Shown here: positions 40,750 through 49,977 of the stretch, piece by piece
Numbering within the stretch: position 1 is the stretch's first letter
How the letters are laid out: each line of letters starts with the position of its first letter
Assembly: GCA_902524245.1 (NCBI GenBank)
Contig: CABZCN010000002.1
Coordinates: 62,001 to 126,000 of the forward strand
Direction of reading: 5' to 3'
Length of the DNA: 64,000 nucleotides
DNA from: an uncultured Alphaproteobacteria bacterium
GTDB taxonomy: Bacteria; Pseudomonadota; Alphaproteobacteria; HIMB59
Notes under the pieces: model-generated
The model's database searches: none
Told to the model about the DNA's origin: nothing
What the model saw: only the letters and a program-made list of their open reading frames with translations
Position numbers and translations under genes: made by a program

Positions 40750-41475
40750 ATGAAATTTATATCTCTCCAACATATTTCAATTGAGGATCCGGGGACGTTT
40801 AAAGATTTTCTTATAGAAGATGGTCATAGTATAACAACTATCCAATTGGATGAGGGTGATAGTATTCCAAATAATTTAGATGAATTTGACGCTATGCTTT
40901 GTATGGGTGGTCCTATGGATACATTTATGGAAGATCAATATCCATGGTTAGTAGCTGAAAAAAAAGCAATAGATGAATATGTTTTAAACCTTAAGAAACC
41001 TTTTTTAGGGTTTTGCTTAGGATGTCAGCTTTTAGGTGAGGTATTGGGAGGAAAGGTAGTTGAGTCCAAACCACCAGAAATTGGCGTATTGGATATTAAC
41101 ATTGAAGAAGCTGCAAAAGCAGATCATATTTTTGATTTTCTTCCAAATAAAATAAAAGCATTACAATGGCATTCTTATGAAGTAGTAGGCTTGGAGACTA
41201 ACTCTAAAGTAAGAGTTATAGGCACTTCACCCTCCACAAAATATCAAATTTTTGGTTATGATAAGTATGCCTATGGAATTCAATTTCATTTAGAAATTCG
41301 AAAAACTACTGTTGATGATTGGGCTCAAGTTCCTGAATATAAAAATGCTCTCGAAAAATCTCTTGGAGCTGATGCATTACCTCAAATGAAAGATTTGGTA
41401 GCTAAAGAAATTGAAACTATGATGATACAGTGCAACCAAATGTATAAAAACTTCGTTAAAATAATTAATAATTAG
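40750..41475 (+). CDS. Class I glutamine amidotransferase domain protein
   Basis: The 241-residue stand-alone GATase has the nucleophile C89 in GFCLGCQLLG and H180/E182 in GIQFHLEI, so the Cys-His-Glu triad is complete. The MLCMGGPMDTF loop near 49-59 is like the GMP-synthase-type amidotransferases. No synthase partner is encoded next to it, so the acceptor is unknown; some relatives hydrolyse gamma-glutamyl compounds. Confidence 0.87.
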   Translation: MKFISLQHISIEDPGTFKDFLIEDGHSITTIQLDEGDSIPNNLDEFDAMLCMGGPMDTFMEDQYPWLVAEKKAIDEYVLNLKKPFLGFCLGCQLLGEVLGGKVVESKPPEIGVLDINIEEAAKADHIFDFLPNKIKALQWHSYEVVGLETNSKVRVIGTSPSTKYQIFGYDKYAYGIQFHLEIRKTTVDDWAQVPEYKNALEKSLGADALPQMKDLVAKEIETMMIQCNQMYKNFVKIINN

Positions 41476-41495
41476 TTTTTTATTACTTAATTTAG

Positions 41496-42533
41496 ATGCA
41501 CAGAAGAGATTTTTTAAAAAAGGTTATACTATTCTCTTTATCCTTTGTAATTTTAAAAACAAAAATTATGGCAAACACTCTCTTTAAACCTTTCAATCTA
41601 GTAGATGGGGTCTTTGTCAATAACTACGTTTCACATAAAAGTAGTTTCAAAGATTTTTGGAAATGGAGGAGGGAGTCAAGTAAGCCGGAACCGATTTCAT
41701 TTCCTATTGTTGAAAATGAACCTGAATATTTAAAATCAAATAAATCTGAAAAAACAATTACTTGGATTGGTCATTCAACTTTCTTACTACAGATAGATGG
41801 TATAAATATATTAACTGACCCTCATTTCACTAAAAGAGCTTCTCCTCTAAGTTTCATGGGGCCTTCAAGAACGACACCTCCTGGATTAAAAATAGATGAA
41901 TTGCCATTTATTGACTTTGTTTTAATTTCTCATAATCACTATGATCATCTTGACTCGAAGACTATCCAGCTTTTATTAAAAAAACAAAATGTAAATCAAC
42001 CTAGATTTTTTGTACCACTAAAATTAAGAGATATTTTATCAAAATTAGGTGCAAGAAATGTTATTGAACATGAATGGTGGCAAATGACTCAGTTCAAAAA
42101 CTTAGAAATTCATTCTGTTCCAGTGCAACATTGGAGTAAAAGAACATTTAACGATACTAATAAAACACTTTGGTGTGGTTGGGTTGTTAAATCAAATAAT
42201 TTTAAGTATTTTTTTGTAGGCGACACTGGATATTCAAAAGATTTTAAGGATATTCAAAAAAAATTTGGATCGTTTGACTTATCAACAATACCCATAGGGG
42301 CATATGCTCCAAGGTGGTTCATGAAAGACTCACATTGTAATGTTGAAGAAGCAATTCAAATTCACAAAGATATTAAATCTAAAAAATCTATAGCTATGCA
42401 TTGGGGAACATTTCAATTAACAGATGAACCGATGGATGAACCTATAAAATTACTTAAAGATTTAACTAAACAGTTTAAGTTAAATAAAGATGAATTTTCT
42501 TATATGACTCACGGTCAAACAAGAAAAATTTAA
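41496..42533 (+). CDS. MBL-fold metallohydrolase with Tat-like signal (NAPE-PLD/UlaG-like)
   Basis: The 345-residue protein begins MHRRDFLKK followed by a hydrophobic stretch, a twin-arginine signal. The metallo-beta-lactamase core has WIGHSTFLLQIDG, NILTDPHFT, and the metal-binding SHNHYDHLD near 147-155, then GDTGYSKDF and AMHWGTFQLTDEP. MGPSRTTPPGL matches the subgroup that includes NAPE-hydrolysing phospholipase D, so a phosphodiester or lipid substrate outside the cytoplasm is plausible. The 3' end meets a small minus-strand gene. Confidence 0.88.
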   Translation: MHRRDFLKKVILFSLSFVILKTKIMANTLFKPFNLVDGVFVNNYVSHKSSFKDFWKWRRESSKPEPISFPIVENEPEYLKSNKSEKTITWIGHSTFLLQIDGINILTDPHFTKRASPLSFMGPSRTTPPGLKIDELPFIDFVLISHNHYDHLDSKTIQLLLKKQNVNQPRFFVPLKLRDILSKLGARNVIEHEWWQMTQFKNLEIHSVPVQHWSKRTFNDTNKTLWCGWVVKSNNFKYFFVGDTGYSKDFKDIQKKFGSFDLSTIPIGAYAPRWFMKDSHCNVEEAIQIHKDIKSKKSIAMHWGTFQLTDEPMDEPIKLLKDLTKQFKLNKDEFSYMTHGQTRKI

Positions 42534-42706
42534 GTAAAATAATTATAGGCCTGATATGACAGAGTAATTACAATTACTATTAATGCCCATATACTTAAAT
42601 TACTCAAAAACTGTTTAAGGGAAGAGTTTGTATCCAAAAAACGAGGTCCAACTAAAATCAGTAGACATACTAAATAAATAATAGGCATAATGATTTCTGC
42701 TGACAT
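42530..42706 (-). CDS. Small two-helix membrane protein (58 aa)
   Basis: The protein begins MSAEIIMPIIYLVCLLILVG and has a second helix LSIWALIVIVITLSYQ, with a short polar link. Its ATG overlaps the channel gene stop as TAATG, so it should be co-translated. The second helix resembles the N-terminal anchor seen in some alphaproteobacterial membrane proteases, but no further domain follows. No family is assigned. Confidence 0.62.
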   Translation of the reverse strand: MSAEIIMPIIYLVCLLILVGPRFLDTNSSLKQFLSNLSIWALIVIVITLSYQAYNYFT

Positions 42707-43488
42707 TATTGATCTTTTTTTAGTTTATCTAAACTGATCTCCTCAGAAAATTGTTCATTTAGTTTTTCAGCATTATTTCTGGTTTTTATCATATCATCTT
42801 TTTTTTCGTTCTGATTTACAACTACATCAACCAAAATTGCTATTAGAAGATTTAACATTGTAATGGCACAGACAATTATAAAACTAAAAAAATAAATCCA
42901 TGCCCACCAATAAATATCTTGAAGTGGCAACATTACCTGCTCCCAAGATGATAATGTTAAAACTTGAAATAAAGTAATCATTGAAACTCCCACATCAGAC
43001 CATCTCTCGGGTATGCTATTTGAAAAGACTATTGCTCCAATAGTCGCATAAATATAGAGAATTATGAAAAGCAGCAAACTTACATAAAACACTCTTTTTA
43101 ACGATCCAATCAATGACTCAATAATTAATTTTAACTCAGGAATAATAGATATAACTCTTAAAACTCTAAACACTCTCAATAATCTTAACAGAAGAAAACT
43201 GGAGTTGTTAGGTATTGGTATCAATGATACCAAAACAATAAAAGTGTCAAAAATATTCCAACCACTTTTAAAAAAATTTGATTTTCTAGGTTCACCAATA
43301 AAACGAATTGAAATTTCTATTACAAAAAAAATAGTTATCAAATAATCGAGATATTTAATGAGCTCTCTTGAGAACTCTCCTAAATTGTAAGTATTTAAAC
43401 CGATAGTAAATGCATTAAATATAATGATAAATAAAACTGAGTATTGAAATAACTTGCTTTCTCGTATTTTAAAAAAGGTTTGTTTCAT
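42706..43488 (-). CDS. Voltage-gated cation channel (six-helix, BacNav-like)
   Basis: The 260-residue protein has the S1-S6 layout of bacterial single-repeat voltage-gated channels. S4 carries four arginines at every third place (R102, R105, R108, R111). The pore loop FQVLTLSSWEQVM aligns with the sodium channel filter TLESW, but the key Glu is Ser (TLSSWE, residues 178-183). S6 ends in a charged helix (about 224-260) that may tetramerise as a coiled coil. The ion selectivity is therefore uncertain. The gene abuts the lyase-like gene with no gap. Confidence 0.9.
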   Translation of the reverse strand: MKQTFFKIRESKLFQYSVLFIIIFNAFTIGLNTYNLGEFSRELIKYLDYLITIFFVIEISIRFIGEPRKSNFFKSGWNIFDTFIVLVSLIPIPNNSSFLLLRLLRVFRVLRVISIIPELKLIIESLIGSLKRVFYVSLLLFIILYIYATIGAIVFSNSIPERWSDVGVSMITLFQVLTLSSWEQVMLPLQDIYWWAWIYFFSFIIVCAITMLNLLIAILVDVVVNQNEKKDDMIKTRNNAEKLNEQFSEEISLDKLKKDQ

Positions 43489-44391
43489 TTATTTCAAAAA
43501 GTTTATAGGTAATTTAACAACAGAATGATTGTGAAATTTTATATCATTTTTATCATACATAAATAATTCGTATTTTTCGATTGTTTGAGAAGTTAAATTA
43601 TTACATTTAAGTTTATCTAGTAACTTTTCACATTTTGACTCTGCATTTACACCATCAAAATAAACGATACGCTGTGGAATTATCTCAGTATTAAATGCTT
43701 TTTTATAACGTGATATGGCAGAGGCGTACAGTCCATATCTAAGATTTAGTTCCTCACCCTTAGATGTATTGCTAGTTCCTTTAAAATCTATTTTTAAAAT
43801 CCCATCAATCCATACCTTCATGAAACCTTTGACCTCATCTGGATGCCAATTTGTGTTAAAAATTATTTCTGTCCATTGGCCTAAAAGTACATCATTGCTT
43901 TTTAAAATTATGTGGGAGTCCTCAAAAGAGTCTTTATTCCTGTTAAAAGTTAATCCTGCATGAGTGTGTTGAAACATGACTAAAACTTTAGATGGGTTAT
44001 GTCTTTTCCATTGGATTAAGGACATTTTTGCAGGGGCAATAGAATTGTAATCTTTTGGAAGAAAAATATTAAACTTATACCACTTCTCTTTTTTCCACTT
44101 TTCGTGGCTGTAATATATTTCAGACCTCTCTCTATCTGTATCACAGTCACTTGATTTAGGTTCTTCTCCACACTCTCCATTATTAACTTCAAACATTATA
44201 GATTTATCTCCAATAATTGAATTACCACTAACTGATATAGGGTTTTTTGCATTTGGAGAAATTAATGGATGAAGTTCTTCAGGGATTATTTCTCCAAAAC
44301 CATCTTGTTTTAAAGCTTTTTTAATTTCACTAAAACTTGAGGCAAGCACTAAACTTGGCAAAAAAATAAATAAAGCTAAGAATGTCTTCAT
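43489..44391 (-). CDS. Secreted polysaccharide-lyase-like protein (heparin lyase I family fold)
   Basis: The 300-residue protein has a signal peptide ending VLASS and a beta-sandwich pattern seen in the heparin lyase I-type family: DRERSEIYY, EKWYKFNIFLP, KMSLIQWKRHN, GQWTEIIFNTNWH, GFMKVWIDGILKIDFKG and LRYGLYASAISR, closing with PQRIVYFDGV. It would cut an acidic polysaccharide outside the cell or in the periplasm. The substrate is not predictable. It is the first gene of a minus-strand unit with the channel and the small membrane protein. Confidence 0.72.
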   Translation of the reverse strand: MKTFLALFIFLPSLVLASSFSEIKKALKQDGFGEIIPEELHPLISPNAKNPISVSGNSIIGDKSIMFEVNNGECGEEPKSSDCDTDRERSEIYYSHEKWKKEKWYKFNIFLPKDYNSIAPAKMSLIQWKRHNPSKVLVMFQHTHAGLTFNRNKDSFEDSHIILKSNDVLLGQWTEIIFNTNWHPDEVKGFMKVWIDGILKIDFKGTSNTSKGEELNLRYGLYASAISRYKKAFNTEIIPQRIVYFDGVNAESKCEKLLDKLKCNNLTSQTIEKYELFMYDKNDIKFHNHSVVKLPINFLK

Positions 44392-44471
44392 AGTTTTGCC
44401 CGTATTGAGTCCCTAACGAACATTGTATTAAATTTTATTATTAATAAAAAGAGTATATAAATCAAGCTATT

Positions 44472-44546
44472 GGTTCTGTGGTGAAACGGATATCACACTT
44501 GACTACGGATCAAGAATTCAGGGTTCGAATCCTTGCAGAACCGCCA
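44472..44546 (+). tRNA. tRNA-Arg(ACG)
   Basis: The 75-base cloverleaf has acceptor arms GGTTCTG and CAGAACC, a G discriminator and an encoded CCA. The anticodon arm CTTGA-CTACGGA-TCAAG gives anticodon ACG, reading CGN Arg codons after deamination to inosine. The T arm CAGGG-TTCGAAT-CCTTG has one G-T pair. It ends 2 bases before the panC stop, which is on the other strand. Confidence 0.95.
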
Positions 44547-44548
44547 TT

Positions 44549-45379
44549 TTAAATTTTTAAATTATCAATAAGTCTAATTTTGCCTTTATAGATTGCATAA
44601 AAAAGCCTCGACTCAGAAACTTTACCATTGAAACTTAGGTCATCATAATTTCTAAATTCGAAGTAATCTAATTTTTCAATATCTTGTTCAACAATGAAAT
44701 CTTTAGCTTTTTGATTTGCAATTTCAATATCAAATGAATTTTCTAATGAATTTAGAAAATTTTCTACTTTTTGATGAAAACTAATAAAATCTTGTAATTG
44801 TTTTTTACTTAATTTTTCGTTTCTTGATGAATAGGCAATACCTTCTTCATTTCTTTTTGTTGGTACAGATACTAGATCCAAAGATTTATATTTTTCTTGA
44901 ATAAATTTTTCAATTATCTTGAGTTGCTGAAAATCTTTTTCACCAAAATAAACCTTGTTACTTTTTACAATTGAAAAAAATTTATTTAGCACAGTGATTA
45001 CACCATCAAAGTGTCCTTTTCTAAATTTATCGCAAAGAATATTATTAAAATTAGTATTTTTTAAAATAGTTTCATCTTTATTGAAAATTTCTTCTGCTGA
45101 TGGTTCAAATAATAGATCTACGTCGTTTTCAGAGCAAAAATCGTAGTCAAGGCCTTTATTCCTAGGATAAGCATTAAAATCCTCTTTACTGTTAAATTGT
45201 TTTTCATTTACAAAAATACTTACAATAGTTTTGTGATTATCATTTTTTGATCTTTTGATTAGTTCTCCATGTCCTTTATGAAGGGCGCCCATAGTAGGAA
45301 CAAAACCAATTGAGTATTTTCTATTTTGATAAGCAGTCAAATATGACTTTAAATTAAAAATGTCTTTAATTATCAGCAT
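44549..45379 (-). CDS. panC: Pantothenate synthetase
   Basis: PanC joins pantoate and beta-alanine to form pantothenate. The 276 residues include GFVPTMGALHKGHGELI near 25-41 with the HxGH nucleotide-binding motif, FVNEKQFNSKEDFNAYPR, HFDGVITVLNKFF, YFGEKDFQQL and the SSRNEKLS motif. No panB or panD is adjacent. Beta-alanine also links it conceptually to the aminotransferase at 4632. Confidence 0.96.
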   Translation of the reverse strand: MLIIKDIFNLKSYLTAYQNRKYSIGFVPTMGALHKGHGELIKRSKNDNHKTIVSIFVNEKQFNSKEDFNAYPRNKGLDYDFCSENDVDLLFEPSAEEIFNKDETILKNTNFNNILCDKFRKGHFDGVITVLNKFFSIVKSNKVYFGEKDFQQLKIIEKFIQEKYKSLDLVSVPTKRNEEGIAYSSRNEKLSKKQLQDFISFHQKVENFLNSLENSFDIEIANQKAKDFIVEQDIEKLDYFEFRNYDDLSFNGKVSESRLFYAIYKGKIRLIDNLKI

Positions 45380-45452
45380 AATTTGTTTTTATTTATTGAC
45401 TTCATATCAATAATTGTTAAATGTAGGAACCAATTTTTTAGGTGTATTAACA

Positions 45453-45587
45453 ATGAAAAGAACATATCAACCAAGTCAATTAGTCAGAAAAAGAAGGCAT
45501 GGATTTCGTTCTAGAATGTCAACTGTTGGCGGTCGTAAAGTCATAAATGCAAGAAGAGCTAAAGGTCGATCTAGACTATCCGCTTAA
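45453..45587 (+). CDS. rpmH: 50S ribosomal protein L34
   Basis: The 44-residue bL34 begins [20 protein letters not shown] and ends [11 protein letters not shown]. Nearly every position fits the family. It leads the rpmH-rnpA-yidD-yidC-engB operon. A TTGACT at 45396-45401 with AT-rich DNA downstream may be its promoter. Confidence 0.98.
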   Translation: MKRTYQPSQLVRKRRHGFRSRMSTVGGRKVINARRAKGRSRLSA

Positions 45588-45590
45588 TTA

Positions 45591-45920
45591 TTGAGACTTC
45601 CTACACTAAAAAAATCCTCCCAGTTTTCACAAATCAGAAACAAAGGGAGCTACTTCAAAAGTTTAAGTTTTAACGGCTATATTCTTCAAGACGCAGATTT
45701 AGAAACTTTTCTAGTTGGTATTATAGCTAGTAAAAAGCTTGGTAATGCTGTGGAAAGGAATAGGGCTAAAAGAAGAGCTAGAGAGGCAATTCGTACATGC
45801 AGTCTTATAAATACATTAAATCATGTAAAATTTGTAATAATACTCAAAAAAACAGTTTTGAAAGTACCTTTTATTGATTTAAAACAAGATATTGAAAAAT
45901 TCTTATCTCATGAAAAATAA
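45591..45920 (+). CDS. rnpA: Ribonuclease P protein component
   Basis: RnpA assists the catalytic RNA that matures tRNA 5' ends. The 109-residue protein has the signature KLGNAVERNRAKRRAREAIR in its basic helix and LPTLKKSSQFSQIRNKG at the start. The start codon is TTG, 3 bases after the rpmH stop; no ATG is available before the conserved region. Confidence 0.93.
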   Translation: MRLPTLKKSSQFSQIRNKGSYFKSLSFNGYILQDADLETFLVGIIASKKLGNAVERNRAKRRAREAIRTCSLINTLNHVKFVIILKKTVLKVPFIDLKQDIEKFLSHEK

Positions 45921-46146
45921 TATCAAAAAGTTTTGGAAAATAACTTTTATTGCACCGATTAAATTCTACCAATTGTTCATATCACCTATGTTACCAAAAA
46001 CTTGTAGACATCTTCCAACATGCTCTGAATATACAATTGAAGCTATAAATGAATTTGGTGTTTTGAAAGGAATAACAATGGGAATGATTAGAATTCTTAA
46101 ATGTAATCCATTAGGATCATCTGGTTACGACCCAATAAAAAAATAA
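45910..46146 (+). CDS. yidD: Membrane protein insertion efficiency factor YidD
   Basis: YidD supports YidC in membrane protein insertion. From the ATG at 45910 it has about 78 residues with the family core FYQLFISPMLPKTCRHLPTC and SEYTIEAI, then LKCNPLGSSGYDP. An upstream in-frame TTG at 45892 is possible. It overlaps the rnpA end by 11 bases and precedes yidC by one base. Confidence 0.93.
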   Translation: MKNNIKKFWKITFIAPIKFYQLFISPMLPKTCRHLPTCSEYTIEAINEFGVLKGITMGMIRILKCNPLGSSGYDPIKK

Positions 46147-46147
46147 C

Positions 46148-47836
46148 ATGGAAAATCAAAAGAACTTATTCTTAGCTATAATTATTTCAATGGCAATCAT
46201 TTTTGGTTTTCAATTACTGGTGCCTCAACCAGAGAGAGCGCCAATGACTGAAGAACAAACAAATGATGAAAGTCTTGTTGATCTAAGTATTCAAAAATCC
46301 TCATCTGCTGTTTTAGCTGATAGAGGTGATGTGATAAATCAGTCAGGAAGAGTGAACTTTGATAACACTAAAATCAAAGGCTCTATTAATTTAAATGGAG
46401 CAGTAATTGATGATCTAACTCTAGAAGAATTTAGGGAAACTTTAGATCCAAAATCTGACTTAATTGAATTTTTGAATCCTTTAGGATCTGATAATGCTTA
46501 TTATTTAGATACAGGCTGGGTAAGCTCTGATAGCACAATTGAGTTACCTAATAGCTCTAGTATTTGGATTGCTGATAAAAACACAATCGGCATTAATGAG
46601 CCTGTAAAACTGACTTGGACTAGTGATCAGAACATCACTTTTGAAAAAATCATAACTCTTGATGACAACTATTTATTTAGCGTTGATCAAAGAGTTATAA
46701 ATAATTCTGGTCTTTCATTTGACCTTTATCCATATGGTTTATCCAAAAGACAAGGAATTCCAGAAATGCAAAATTTCTTCATTCTTCACGAGGGCCCCCT
46801 GTCAATAACTGATGGGGTGTTGGAGGAATATGATTATGACGATTTAAAAGATGATAAAAAAATTAAACATTCTTCTGTTGGAGGGTGGATTGGGATGACA
46901 GATAAGTATTGGCAGACTGCCATAATCCCTAACCAAAACGAACCTGTTCAGCAAACATACAGTTACAGCTTTGTTGATAATATAGATAATTTTCAAACTG
47001 ATATTGTTGGGGAAAGAATAGCTGTTTCAAATAATGCGAGTATCACTCATAATTTTAAAATTTTTGCAGGGCCAAAAATTGTAAATATTATCGATAAATA
47101 TATGGAAGAATATGGGTTTGACGGTTTTGACCGTTCTGTGGACTTTGGTTGGTTTTATTTTTTAACAAAACCTATTTTTAACGTTTTAGAATTTATATAC
47201 GGGTATGTAGGAAACTTTGGTTGGTCAATAATTCTGTTTACAGTTTTAATGAGGATTTGTTTTTTCCCGCTTGCTCAACAATCTTTTAAATCGATGGCAA
47301 AAATGAAAAAACTTGCTCCTGAGATGCAGAGACTTAAAGAACAATACGGAGAAGATAGAGCTGGAATGCAAAAAGAAATGATGGCTTTATATAAAAGAGA
47401 AAAGGCAAATCCTATAGCTGGTTGCTTGCCTATACTTTTACAAATTCCAGTATTTTTTGCCTTGTACAAAGTTTTATTTGTAACTATTGAGATGAGACAT
47501 GCTCCTTTTATAGGATGGGTACATGATCTCTCAGCGCCAGATCCCTTAGGGGCTCTTACTCTTTTTGGTTTTGTGGAATGGAACGTTCCAGGTATTTTGC
47601 AAATTCTAAATGTTGGAATTTGGCCAATCTTAATGGGTATTTCGATGTATATTCAATTTAAATTGAACCCAGCTCCGGTAGATAAAATGCAGGCCAAAAT
47701 TTTTGGTTTATTGCCAATAGTATTTACTTTTATTTTAGGTGGCTTCGCAGCAGGGCTAGTTATTTATTGGACAACTAACAATGTTTTATCAATGGCTCAA
47801 CAATACATAATACAAAGAAAAATTATGAAGAGTTAA
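46148..47836 (+). CDS. yidC: Membrane protein insertase YidC
   Basis: YidC inserts membrane proteins with or without Sec. The 562 residues have an N-terminal anchor, a large periplasmic domain (about 60-340) and the conserved C-terminal helices: FGWSIILFTVLMRICFFPLA, then PEMQRLKEQYGEDRAGMQKE in the coiled-coil region and GCLPILLQIPVFFALYKVL. This is the Gram-negative length. engB starts at its stop (TAATG). Confidence 0.97.
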   Translation: MENQKNLFLAIIISMAIIFGFQLLVPQPERAPMTEEQTNDESLVDLSIQKSSSAVLADRGDVINQSGRVNFDNTKIKGSINLNGAVIDDLTLEEFRETLDPKSDLIEFLNPLGSDNAYYLDTGWVSSDSTIELPNSSSIWIADKNTIGINEPVKLTWTSDQNITFEKIITLDDNYLFSVDQRVINNSGLSFDLYPYGLSKRQGIPEMQNFFILHEGPLSITDGVLEEYDYDDLKDDKKIKHSSVGGWIGMTDKYWQTAIIPNQNEPVQQTYSYSFVDNIDNFQTDIVGERIAVSNNASITHNFKIFAGPKIVNIIDKYMEEYGFDGFDRSVDFGWFYFLTKPIFNVLEFIYGYVGNFGWSIILFTVLMRICFFPLAQQSFKSMAKMKKLAPEMQRLKEQYGEDRAGMQKEMMALYKREKANPIAGCLPILLQIPVFFALYKVLFVTIEMRHAPFIGWVHDLSAPDPLGALTLFGFVEWNVPGILQILNVGIWPILMGISMYIQFKLNPAPVDKMQAKIFGLLPIVFTFILGGFAAGLVIYWTTNNVLSMAQQYIIQRKIMKS

Positions 47837-48411
47837 TGAGCCTTGTCTCAAATTATTTCAAAAAACAAACTAAGTTTTTACTAAGCGCTACACAACCTCG
47901 TCAATATCCTAATGTAAGTTTTCCTGAAATAGCTTTCATAGGTAGGTCAAATGTTGGAAAATCTAGTTTAATCAATGCAGTTTTTATGAAAAAACTGGCA
48001 CATATTTCCAATACCCCCGGTAAAACAAGACAAATTAATTTTTTTAATCACGGGGACTCAATGATGGTTGTTGATCTTCCTGGGTATGGATTTGCAAAAA
48101 TATCTCAAAAGGAGGCATTTCAGATATCAGATCTTGTCTCTCAATATTTAACATCACGTGAAAATTTAAAGAAAATATTTGTATTAATTGATAATTCATT
48201 GGGGCCAAAAAAAATAGACATAGAGATGATTGGCTCGATCAAACAAATAAAACAAAAAATTATTATTTGCTATACAAAAAGTGACAAAAAAATAAAAGAA
48301 AAGTCGGCTTTTTTAGACAATTTAAATAATGAATTTGAAAACTACATTGTAAGTTCAAAAACAAACGAAAACATATTTGAAATTCAAAAAAAAATTTTTG
48401 AATTTTTATAA
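47836..48411 (+). CDS. engB: Ribosome biogenesis GTPase EngB/YsxC
   Basis: EngB is a TrmE-Era-type GTPase needed for large-subunit assembly. The 191 residues have FIGRSNVGKSSLINAVF (G1), NTPGKTRQINFF, VVDLPGYGFAKIS (G3) and CYTKSDK (G4). It is coupled to yidC. In many relatives argB follows; here a HAD gene follows instead. Confidence 0.95.
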   Translation: MSLVSNYFKKQTKFLLSATQPRQYPNVSFPEIAFIGRSNVGKSSLINAVFMKKLAHISNTPGKTRQINFFNHGDSMMVVDLPGYGFAKISQKEAFQISDLVSQYLTSRENLKKIFVLIDNSLGPKKIDIEMIGSIKQIKQKIIICYTKSDKKIKEKSAFLDNLNNEFENYIVSSKTNENIFEIQKKIFEFL

Positions 48412-48454
48412 ATCTTCTTGGCTTTTATATAATAAACATTAGTTTATCACGCTT

Positions 48455-49138
48455 ATGAACAATATAACAAATTGGGTTTTTGACTTAGACAATACACTTT
48501 ATAAAGCGGAGTGTGGTTTGTTTGATAAAGTACACATACTAATGGGCAAATTTATTGAGGAAAAGTTAAATTTAAATTCTGGAGATGCACAAGCTCTGAG
48601 GTCTAAATATTATCATCAATATGGAACAACACTTAGAGGTCTTATGATTGAACATCATGTTAATCCTAATGAATATTTGGACTACGTACATCAAATTAAT
48701 TATGAAGTAGTTCAACCTAACATATCTCTAGCGGAAATATTAAAAAGCTTAAATGGAAAAAAGTATATTTTTACAAATGCTAATTTTGAACATGTGGAAA
48801 AAGTTTTAGAAAAACTTCATATGACTAATATTTTTGATGGATGTTTTGACATTTCTGAAAGTGATTACATGCCAAAACCTCACAAAGAAGTTTATGACTC
48901 ATTCCAAAATAAATTCAATTTAGACAGTAGTTCAACAGCTATGTTTGAGGATCTTCATATTAATTTGAGAGAGCCGCATAAAATGGGTTGGCAAACAATT
49001 TGGGTAACAAATAACCTTGAATACAACCTAAATAAAGATGTCAATCGGCAAGAAGATATTCAAAAAATTATTGATGAAAAAGGCTACATATCACACGTTA
49101 CTGATGATTTGGAAAATTTCTTAAAAAACGTGATATAA
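48455..49138 (+). CDS. HAD-superfamily hydrolase, pyrimidine 5'-nucleotidase-like
   Basis: The 227-residue phosphatase begins [19 protein letters not shown] with the nucleophile D10 and D12. It has [15 protein letters not shown] (motif II), a conserved K in [13 protein letters not shown] and ambiguous acidic residues in [18 protein letters not shown] (motif III). The order before dapD is where Alphaproteobacteria often carry a pyrimidine 5'-nucleotidase of this type. The exact nucleotide substrate is unproven. Confidence 0.87.
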   Translation: MNNITNWVFDLDNTLYKAECGLFDKVHILMGKFIEEKLNLNSGDAQALRSKYYHQYGTTLRGLMIEHHVNPNEYLDYVHQINYEVVQPNISLAEILKSLNGKKYIFTNANFEHVEKVLEKLHMTNIFDGCFDISESDYMPKPHKEVYDSFQNKFNLDSSSTAMFEDLHINLREPHKMGWQTIWVTNNLEYNLNKDVNRQEDIQKIIDEKGYISHVTDDLENFLKNVI

Positions 49139-49145
49139 AAGTATT

Positions 49146-49976
49146 ATGAACCATCAAGATATAATTGAAAAATTATGGGATCAAAGAGATCAGATAAATT
49201 TTATTGATGATAATGAGGCAAAAAAAAATGTAGAGAGTGTCCTTAACTTATTGGATGAGGGAAAGCTTCGAGTATGTGAAAAAATAGAAAATGATTGGCA
49301 TGTGAATCAATGGCTTAAAAAAGCAATTCTTTTAAGTTTTAGAATTCAAGATATGGAAATAATAACTGGCGGTCCGAGTGTAAAAGAAGGGTCTACTTCA
49401 TGGTGGGATAAAATTCCCTCAAAATTCCAAGATTGGAAATCAGAAAATTTTCAATCAGCTGGTTTTAGAGCTGTTCCTAACTGTGTTGTAAGGAGATCAG
49501 CATTTATTGCAAAAAGTGCAGTGCTTATGCCTTGCTTTGTCAACTTGGGTGCATATGTAGATGAGGGAACAATGGTTGATACTTGGGCTACTGTTGGATC
49601 TTGTGCTCAAGTAGGAAAAAACTGTCATATCTCTGGAGGTGCAGGTATAGGAGGAGTCTTAGAGCCTTTGCAGGCAAATCCAGTTATAATAGAGGATAAT
49701 TGTTTTATTGGTGCAAGGTCAGAAGTTGCGGAAGGTGTAATAGTTGGAGAGGGGTCAGTATTATCCATGGGAGTATTTATTGGTGCTTCAACAAAAATTT
49801 ACAATCGTGAAACTAAAGAAATTTATATGGGAAAAGTTCCTCCATATTCTGTAGTCGTTCCGGGTAGTCTTCCAAGTTCTAAAGGAGATGCATCATTGTA
49901 CTGTGTTGTGATTGTAAAAACGGTTGATGAAAAAACTCGTTCAAAAACCTCTGTAAATGAATTATTAAGAGATTAA
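49146..49976 (+). CDS. dapD: Tetrahydrodipicolinate N-succinyltransferase
   Basis: DapD succinylates tetrahydrodipicolinate in lysine and diaminopimelate synthesis. The 276 residues have the left-handed beta-helix: [28 protein letters not shown] (landmark), [20 protein letters not shown] and [18 protein letters not shown]. dapE follows after one base. Confidence 0.97.
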   Translation: MNHQDIIEKLWDQRDQINFIDDNEAKKNVESVLNLLDEGKLRVCEKIENDWHVNQWLKKAILLSFRIQDMEIITGGPSVKEGSTSWWDKIPSKFQDWKSENFQSAGFRAVPNCVVRRSAFIAKSAVLMPCFVNLGAYVDEGTMVDTWATVGSCAQVGKNCHISGGAGIGGVLEPLQANPVIIEDNCFIGARSEVAEGVIVGEGSVLSMGVFIGASTKIYNRETKEIYMGKVPPYSVVVPGSLPSSKGDASLYCVVIVKTVDEKTRSKTSVNELLRD

Positions 49977-49977
49977 A

